The translations under genes and the position numbers were made by a program. Shown in pieces: positions 38,101-47,100 of a stretch of 49,043 bases of DNA. The first letter of the stretch is position 1. Each line of letters opens with the position of its first letter. The DNA is from a virus: IMG/VR virus record IMGVR_UViG_3300048009_000449, positions 1 to 49,043 of that record; one strand, given 5' to 3'. The notes under the pieces are model-generated. The model was not told the DNA's origin and did no database searches. It saw nothing but the letters and a program-made list of their open reading frames with translations.

Positions 38101-41100
38101 CCATATCACAAGTAAATGCGATAGATTCGTTTTCTAACACTACACTTCTACCAACACCCAATCCGAATGATTCAGAAACAGTAAGAGTCATATCTCCACT
38201 TAGAGCGTTGTATGAAGCAGATACAGGTGTGAAATATTTATTCGGACCTGATGCTCCTACATTAAATGTCATTGTAGTATCAGTTACATCCGTAAGAGGA
38301 AGTGAACGTACTGAATATGGGTCGATTCCTACTCTTGGATATGATTTAACTGATTGGTCATTATCCATATCACAAGTAAATGCGAATGATTCAGCTGACA
38401 TTACCACACCCTCTCCAACACTTAAACTATGACTTGCCACAGTTACAACAAATTCCCCAGTTGCTGGGTCATATGATGCAGTTGTTGGATTGTATTCTAC
38501 ATTTGGACCTGATTTACCAACATTTACAGTTATAGTATCTGATGTTGTTGATTTAATTGTTAATCTATTATCGTAAGCAGGTTGTCCAATTGATGGAAGT
38601 TTGTGCTCAGTTCTATTACCATCCATATCACAAGTGAATACAAATGATTCAGGTTTCAGATAGATACTATCACCACTATATAAATTATGCTTAGGTACAG
38701 TCATTACGAAATCACCATTTGCAGGGTCATAAGTTGCTGTTTTAGGTGTGAATGATTCAATACCTGTTTTTATAATTCCAGTTACAATATCATATGATTC
38801 ACTAACTTCAGTTTGATATGAACCACTTAATGCGATTGAAGATGTTACAGCTTCAAAAGATGTTACTTTGATATTTCCATCGGTATTAGATACCGTTGAT
38901 GGAGATAATAATGTTTGTTGTGTAATTATATCTCTAAGTAAATTCTTAGCGTACATAATTCCATCAATAGTTTCATCTTTTTGTACAGTAGTTGCTTCAG
39001 ATGGGAATAGGTAGTAGAATTCTCCACCTTTAATACTTCTTTGATTACCACCCCATAAGAAATCAGTTGCAACACCATCTAAGATATGTCCAACATCTCT
39101 TCTACATTTTTCTCTATTGTATGTAAAGAATGGATATGCATAATCAATATATTCAGTTACTTCTTTTTGAATTAAAGTTCTATTATCTCTAATTGTATTC
39201 CAAATACTTAATTTAGTTGCTGAAGGTTGTACTAATACAACATTCTGAATAAGTTTTTGAACTAAGTTAGCTGCATGTACGATACCATCGATTGTTTGTG
39301 TTTTTTGAACACTTGTTGCTTCTGATGGATATAAGTAATAGTACTCACCAGCGATAACACTTCTTTCATTTCCTCCATATCTCAAGTCAGTTGAAACTGC
39401 ATCTAAGATATGTCCAACATCTCTACTACATTTAGCTTCATCATAATCGAATCCAACCCAAGAAGATGAGATGTAAGCAATTACTTCAGCTTGAACTAAT
39501 TCTCTATTTTGTTCTATTGTTTGATATAATCCTTCTCTCTCTACTGATGGATTTACTAAAATAGTGTTACTCATTACCTTATCAGATAATCTTTGAGCAT
39601 GAACTATACCATCAACAGTTTGGTCTAATTGTGAACCTTGTGCTTGTGATGGATATTTGTAGTAGAAATCACCAGCGATTATACTTCTTTCATTTCCACC
39701 ATATAGTAAATCAGTAATAGCTGCATCTATGATGTATCCAGTATCTCTCTTACATTTAACATCATCGTAATCAGCTGCGTTCCAAGAAGATGAAACATAT
39801 TCGATTACTTCATTTTGAATTAAATCTCTATTTTCTAATACTAAGTTATAAGCATTTACTTTTTCAGAAGTTGGTGGTGTAAATACTGCTCCACTAACTA
39901 CTTTTTGTGCAACTTCACCAGCATATTCAATACCATCTAAAGTTGGGAACAATTGAGAACCAGTTGCTTCTGAAGGATACTTCCAATAGAATACACCTGC
40001 GTTAATTGTTCTTTCGTTACCACCATAAACAATATCAGTAATTGATGCATCTAAGATGTGTACAATATCTCTTTTACAAGTTTCTTCTGGATAATCAAAA
40101 TCACTCCAAGAAGCTGATAGGAATGCTATTCCCTCTTCTTTAATAAACTCTTTATTATTGTTTATAATTGTTTGTGTATCCAATCTATCTTGAACTGGAT
40201 TTGAGAATGTTACATTTGATGCCACTTTTTGTGCTACTCTACTTGCGTATCTAATTCCATCCAACGTTTGGTTCAATTGTGAACCTTGTGCTTGAGATGG
40301 ATATTCTAAGTAGAACTTACCATTAAATACAGATGCTGAGTAAACATTGTGAATTAAATCTTCAGCTGCACCACTAACAATACCAGCAATATCTCTACTA
40401 CAACTTGTTTCGTTGTAATCAGCTGCTGACCAAGAAGATGATAAATAAGCGATTGTTTCTTCTTTTATGAAATCAATATTTGATTTTAATAAGTTATAAG
40501 CCGCAACAGTTGATGATGCGGTTACTTCACTTCCATATAATGATGATGATTCATAAGAACCACTACCAAATTCTATAATTCTAGTTACAATCTCAAATGA
40601 TTCTGAGATGAAAGAAATATCTGCAGCTGATGCTGAAATAGATGATGTAGTAAACTGAGTTTCCGTTGTTACTGCTATTGCTTCTTCAGTATTTTCTACT
40701 TTTGGTGGAATCACAGTTACTGAATCATCAATAGTTCTAACAAAAGTATGAACTGATTGTGGTAAATGTTTAACTGCTTCTCTAGATGCTGATACAAATG
40801 TGTGAAGTGATTGTGGTTCATGTTTAACTGCATTTGTTGATGCAGATACAAAAGTATGTATTGAACCAGACGCACTTCCACCATCACCTACATTAATTGT
40901 AAATGTACCATCTTGTCTTTTTATTCCATTAGTTGTAGCAGATACAAATGTATGTGCTCCAGTGTAAGAAGATGAACCTATATTAATTTCAAATGTATTA
41001 GTTGTTACATTTGAAATTTGTAACCATCTTCCAGATGGATAATCTATTCCAGTTCTTGGATAAGATTTCTGAGTTGTGTTCCCATCTAAAACACAAGTAT

Positions 41101-44100
41101 AAGTTAATGCACCATCATCAACTTTTATATAATCATTATTAGAGAATCCGTGATTAGCGATTGTGAGTGTTACGATACCAGTTGTTGGATTGTATGGTGC
41201 ATTTGTTGGAGTATGTGATGTAGTTCCAACTGAAATAATTTTTATTGATTGTTCTGCATATGGGTCTGAACCACTTCTTGGATAAGAGTGAGTTGTAGAA
41301 TCACCATCTTGGTCACAAGTGAACGCAAATGATTCATTTTCTAATACTACACTTCTACTTACACCCAATCCATGTTGACCTACTGTCAATACCATTTCTC
41401 CAGTCAATGCATTATAATTAACATCTGATGGAGTAAAGTATTTGTTCGGGCCTGAGATACCAACATTTACAGTCATTGTAGTATCGGTAACATCAGTTAT
41501 AATCATTGAACGACCAGCGTAAGGGTCTATACCCAATCGAGGGTAAGATTTAACTGATTGGTCATCATCCATATCACAAGTGAATGCAAATGATTCAATA
41601 TCTAATATAATTCCTTCACCAACACTTAAATTATGAGTACCAGTTGTGATTACAAAATCACCAGTAGCAGGGTCATAAGTTGCGTTAGTAGGATTAAAAT
41701 GTAAATTTGGACCTGATTTACCAACGTTTACAGTTACAGTATTATCGGTTACCGATTTAATTCTTAATTTACTATTGTAAGCAGGTTGTCCAACTGAAGG
41801 TAATTTGTGTTCAGTTTTGTTATCATCCATTTCACAAGTGAATACAAATGATTCTGGTTTTAGATAAATACTATCTGCTTTTCTAAATTTGTGATTTGGA
41901 ATAGTCATTACAAAATCACCATCGGCAGGGTCATAAGTTGCTGTTGATGGAGTAGAACCAGTTCCAAATTCTATAATATCTAATACAGTTTCAAATGAAG
42001 ATGATAATTTAGATATAAGATTTCCAGAACCACTTAATGAAGAAGTGAATTGAGTTGCATCACTTCTTTTGACTAAACCTTCAATGTTTTTAGTTAGAAT
42101 TGGTAAAGTACTTACCGAATCCTCATTTACTCTTACAAATGTATGAGTTGATTGAGGTAAGTGTTTAATGGCTCCATTTGAAGAAGATACATAAGTATGA
42201 ACTGATTGTGGTTCATGCTTCACAGCGTTTGATGAAGCTGATACAAATGTATGTAAAGAGTTTGATGCCGTTCCACCATCCCCTACATTAATTGTAAATG
42301 TACCAGTTTGCCTTCTTATACCACCAGTAGTTGCTGATACAAATGTATGTGCTGATTTATATGATGATGCTCCAATGTTAATATCAAAAGTATCAGTTGT
42401 TACATTTGAAATTTCTAACCATCTTCCACTTGGATAATCATATCCAGCTCTTGGATAAGATTTTTGAACAGTGTTTCCATCCAATACACAAGTATAGATT
42501 AAAGCTCCATCATCAACCTTAACATAATCTCCATTACTAAATCCATGTCCAGCAATAGTTAAAGTTACAATTCCAGTAGATGCGTTATAAGGAGCATCCG
42601 TTGGTGTGTGTTGAGTATTTCCAACTGATTTTATTTCTATTGATTTACCAGCATATGGGTCAGAACCTGGTCTTGGATATGAATGTATTGTAGCATCTGA
42701 ATCTTGGTCACAAGTAAATGCGAATGATTCATCTTCCAATACTACACTTCTTCCAACTCCTAAACCATGTTGTCCAACAGTTACAATCATATCACCAGTC
42801 AATGCATTATAAGATGCAGATGTTGGAGTAAAGTATTTATTTGGACCCGATGCTCCTACATTAAATGTTAACGTAGTATCAGTTACAGAAGTAATTGGAA
42901 TAGAACGAACTGCAAATGGGTCAATACCTACTCTTGGATAAGATTTAACCGATTGGTCATTATCCATATCACAAGTGAAAGCAAATGATTCTGGTGAAAG
43001 TATTATACCTTCTCCAACACTTAAACTATGCTTTCCAACAGTTGCAACGAAATCACCAGTTGATGGGTCATAAGATGCAGTTGTTGTGTTAAAGTTTATA
43101 TTAGGACCGGATTTACCAACGTTTACACTTATGGTATTATCGGTTATTGAATTTATAGTTAATTGTTTATTATATGCGGGTTGTCCAACTGAAGGTAATT
43201 TGTGTTCAGTTCTATTTCCATCCATATCACAAGTGAATACGAATGATTCTGGCTTTAGGTAAATTCTATCACCAACATCTAAACCATGTTGAGAAATAGT
43301 CATTACAAACTCACCATCAGCTGGATTGTATGTTGCTGAAGTTGGTGTGAAAGAATCAACTCCACTTTTTAGAATACCAACTATTGTACTGAATCCTCCA
43401 CTTACAATATTTCTATCAGAAACACTAGCATCCAATGATGAAGTGTATTGAGAATCAGTTGTTATTTTTATATTATCTTTAGTATTTACTACTTTTTCAA
43501 ATTCACCTCTAGTTGGAACATAAACATATTCCTGTTCAGATGATAATGGTAAACTATCTACAATGTTTATTACACCACTAGCTGAAACATTTGTTGGATT
43601 CACATAATAAAGTGTATCAGGTGTATCTGCTAAAGGAGTAAATGTTATCGTACCAAATGTAATACCATTATTTATTAAACCAATACTTTCATATACATCA
43701 TATGTAGTACCAGCAGTTGGTTTTGTTTTAATTAAGAATGGTGCATTAATTGTAGTATCTTCAAAACCTAAATCATTGATTGAGAAGTTATACATTTCAT
43801 TTCTAACCAATGTTAAAGTTGGGTCTTTTTTAGAACCTAAGAAAGAACCAGTATCTTCACCACCTAATCTCCATCCTTCTCTACCATCAAAATATTTTAA
43901 TTGGTCATCATTAATATAGAATGCAGTTGAATCATTTGGTAAAGTAATAACTTCGAAATAAGATGAAGAATTAGCTGAACCTGAGATTTCTTTACTTCCA
44001 CTAATTCCATACTCAACAATATCGATTACAGTTCTAAATGATTCTGAAATCTCTGAAGCGATTGTGATTGATGCCGATATAGAAGATGTGTATTGTGAGT

Positions 44101-47100
44101 TATTAGTAAATTTAATATTATCATTTACATTTGATACAGCAACTATATCGTTTGGAAGTTTAGTTCCAATAGTTGTTGTTATTAAATTATCACCATAAGA
44201 ATCTTTAGGAATACCAACTTGTGATATTGGTAATCCATTTGAAGCAGAACCAATTGTTTTATCAGTAGTTATAGAACTACCACTTTCAATAATTTTTGTT
44301 ACTATTTCAAATGATGATGAAATAGATTGAACTTGAGCAGAACTTGCGGATATAGAGGATGTTATTAATGTAGTATTACTAACTAATTTAGGTTCATCCA
44401 ATCTCCAATTAAAGTTTGGTGTGTTTCCAGCTATCGCAGATAATAATGAATCCTCACCCTGCTTTATAATATCTTCAACTATTCCAAAAGAAGAACTTAC
44501 TTTAACTCTTTCAGTTTCACTACCAGAAATAGAAGATGATACATATTGTAATATATTACCTGCTCTTACTCTAGCATATGTGTTATTAATAACTTGAGGT
44601 GATTCAACTATTTCATTAACAATTACTTTATCAATAAATGATTTAGCATAAGATATACCATCAACAGTTTCATTTAATTGGTCTCCATTTACTTTAGAAG
44701 GAACTTCGTTATAATATAAACCAGCTCTAACTGATTTTTGGTTACCACCATAATATAAATCAGTTGCAACTGCATCTACAATATATCCAGTATCTCTTTT
44801 ACATTTATCTCTTAGGTAAACTAAGTTAGGAAACTGAGTATCAATGAAGTTTACAGTTTCTTCTTGAATCAAACTTCTATTTTCAACAATTAAATCGTAT
44901 GTTGATTGTATGATTGCTGATGCCGTTACAAATGTATCTTTAACAACTAATTTTTTAGATAAATCCCTTGCCCACTCTATACCATCTAATGTTGGTAATA
45001 GTTGTGTTGTTGTAGCAGTAGATGGATATAAGTAATAGAACTCACCAGCTATTCTACTTCGTTCATTACCACCATATCTTAAATCAGTTGCAACTGCGTT
45101 AATAACGTGTCCAACATCTCTTTTACATTTTACCTCATCATATTCAAATCCTCTCCAAGAAGATGATACAAATGAAATAACTTCGTTTTGTATAAATGAT
45201 TTATTATTTACTAATAAGTCATATCCATTTTCTACATTGATAGATGGTTCTACATAAGTAATATCTCCTACTAAACTTTCAGCAAGTCCACCAGCATATC
45301 TAATAGCATCTAATGTTTCTTGTTTTTGTGAAGCTGTTGCTTCTGAAGGATATAGGTAATAGAAATTACCATTTAATACTGATTCTTCGTTACCACCATA
45401 TAATAAATCATGTGCCGCTCCATTTACAATAAATCCAATATCTCTTTTACAAGTTTCTTCATTGTAATCGGATTCACTCCAAGAAGATGATAAGTAAGCA
45501 ATTGTTTCATTTTGTATAAATGATAAGTTACCAATTAAAGTATCATATCCATTTTGATAATCAATTGATGGATTTTCAAATGAAGAACTTTGAACAATAG
45601 CAGGTGCGTAATCTGAACCTAATTCTAATATTCTGAAAACAGTTGCGAATGAAGAAGATACTTTGTTAGCAACTTCTGCACTTGATGAGATATCAGTATT
45701 ATATTGAGGTGTTTCGGTTACCTTTATATTTGCAGCATTTGATGATGTAAGAGCAGGTAATGGATAATCTTCATTATTTAAACCATACTCTACTATCTGA
45801 AGTATTGTGTTAAAGTTTCTATTTATTGTATCTACTTCAGTTTGTGAGGTTGTATCTGAACCAGTATATGGATTATTACTTCCAACTTTAACCAACCCTT
45901 CAATATTATCCACTAAAGTATAACTAGCGGTTGCTCTTGCACCTAAAGATAATACTTGTTTAACTTTATCAAACCTATCATCAATTATATTTAATTCAGT
46001 TGATGTTGCTGATGTTGAACCTGTTGTTTGTGTTCCATTGGATATATTCCAAACTGAACCTGTGTTGTATCCTCTTGTTGCTGATTTAGCTAATAAAGAT
46101 GGTATATTATTTATACCACTTGATACGATATTTGAAACCAATCTATATTCAGATTTAGCTTGTTCTGCAACAACATCCGAAGAATTGTTACTACTAAATT
46201 GTTGTAATTCATCAGTTACTTTAATACCTGCATTTGTATTTGGTACAAATTCAGGAATTGCAGTTAAACCATCTTCAATTGTATCAATAATAATTGTATA
46301 GTTATCTCTTACTCTATTGAATGCTTCTAAGTTACCACCACTACCAGTAATAAACCTAGAACCACTAGCATACATACCAAAATCACCAAACGATGTGTTT
46401 GAGTTTAGAAGTACTGCTTGTCCACCTTGTAGTACCTTTACTGAGTATGCTGAGAAGTTTGTAAAGAAGGATACCAACTGAATAAATCCTCTACCTACAA
46501 CTTGACAACCAACTCCGTTTGGAGCAATCTGAGTATATGCATCCAATACCATTGAAGCAAGAGGTGAATCAGGATGAATTATATTTCCATCTACATTCAA
46601 TCCACCACCACCAGCAGGAATTGCTTCGTACTTCTCTAAGAATGAGTTCTCCTGATTCGAAATCATCGAACAGTTCTGAACATAAGGAGATGTTGTAATA
46701 AATGAGTTTGGTGCGAATGCAATTGCGAAACCACTTCGAGAGTTATCTACTGATGGAAATACTCTTAATCCAGCAAATGTCATCTCTGAAAGATAACAAC
46801 CACTATTTACCCAAAATAAATCTTCGTTTTCGTTTTTAGCTACAATCTTAGTTACCCTTAAACCAGCTCCCCAAACAGTTGTGTTTTTTGGAAGCTCGAT
46901 TGGATTTTCTTCTAAGTAAGTACCAGCAGAAACTTCAATTCGGAAACCAGTAAATAAAGAACCAGTTGGTAAACCAAATCTACCATCATCTCCAGAAGTT
47001 GCTAATTCAGCAGCTCTCTTAACTGTTCTAACTGGGAATTGTTGTGTTCTACCATCATTTTTATCATTACCAGATGTTGAGGATACATAAATAGTAGCAT

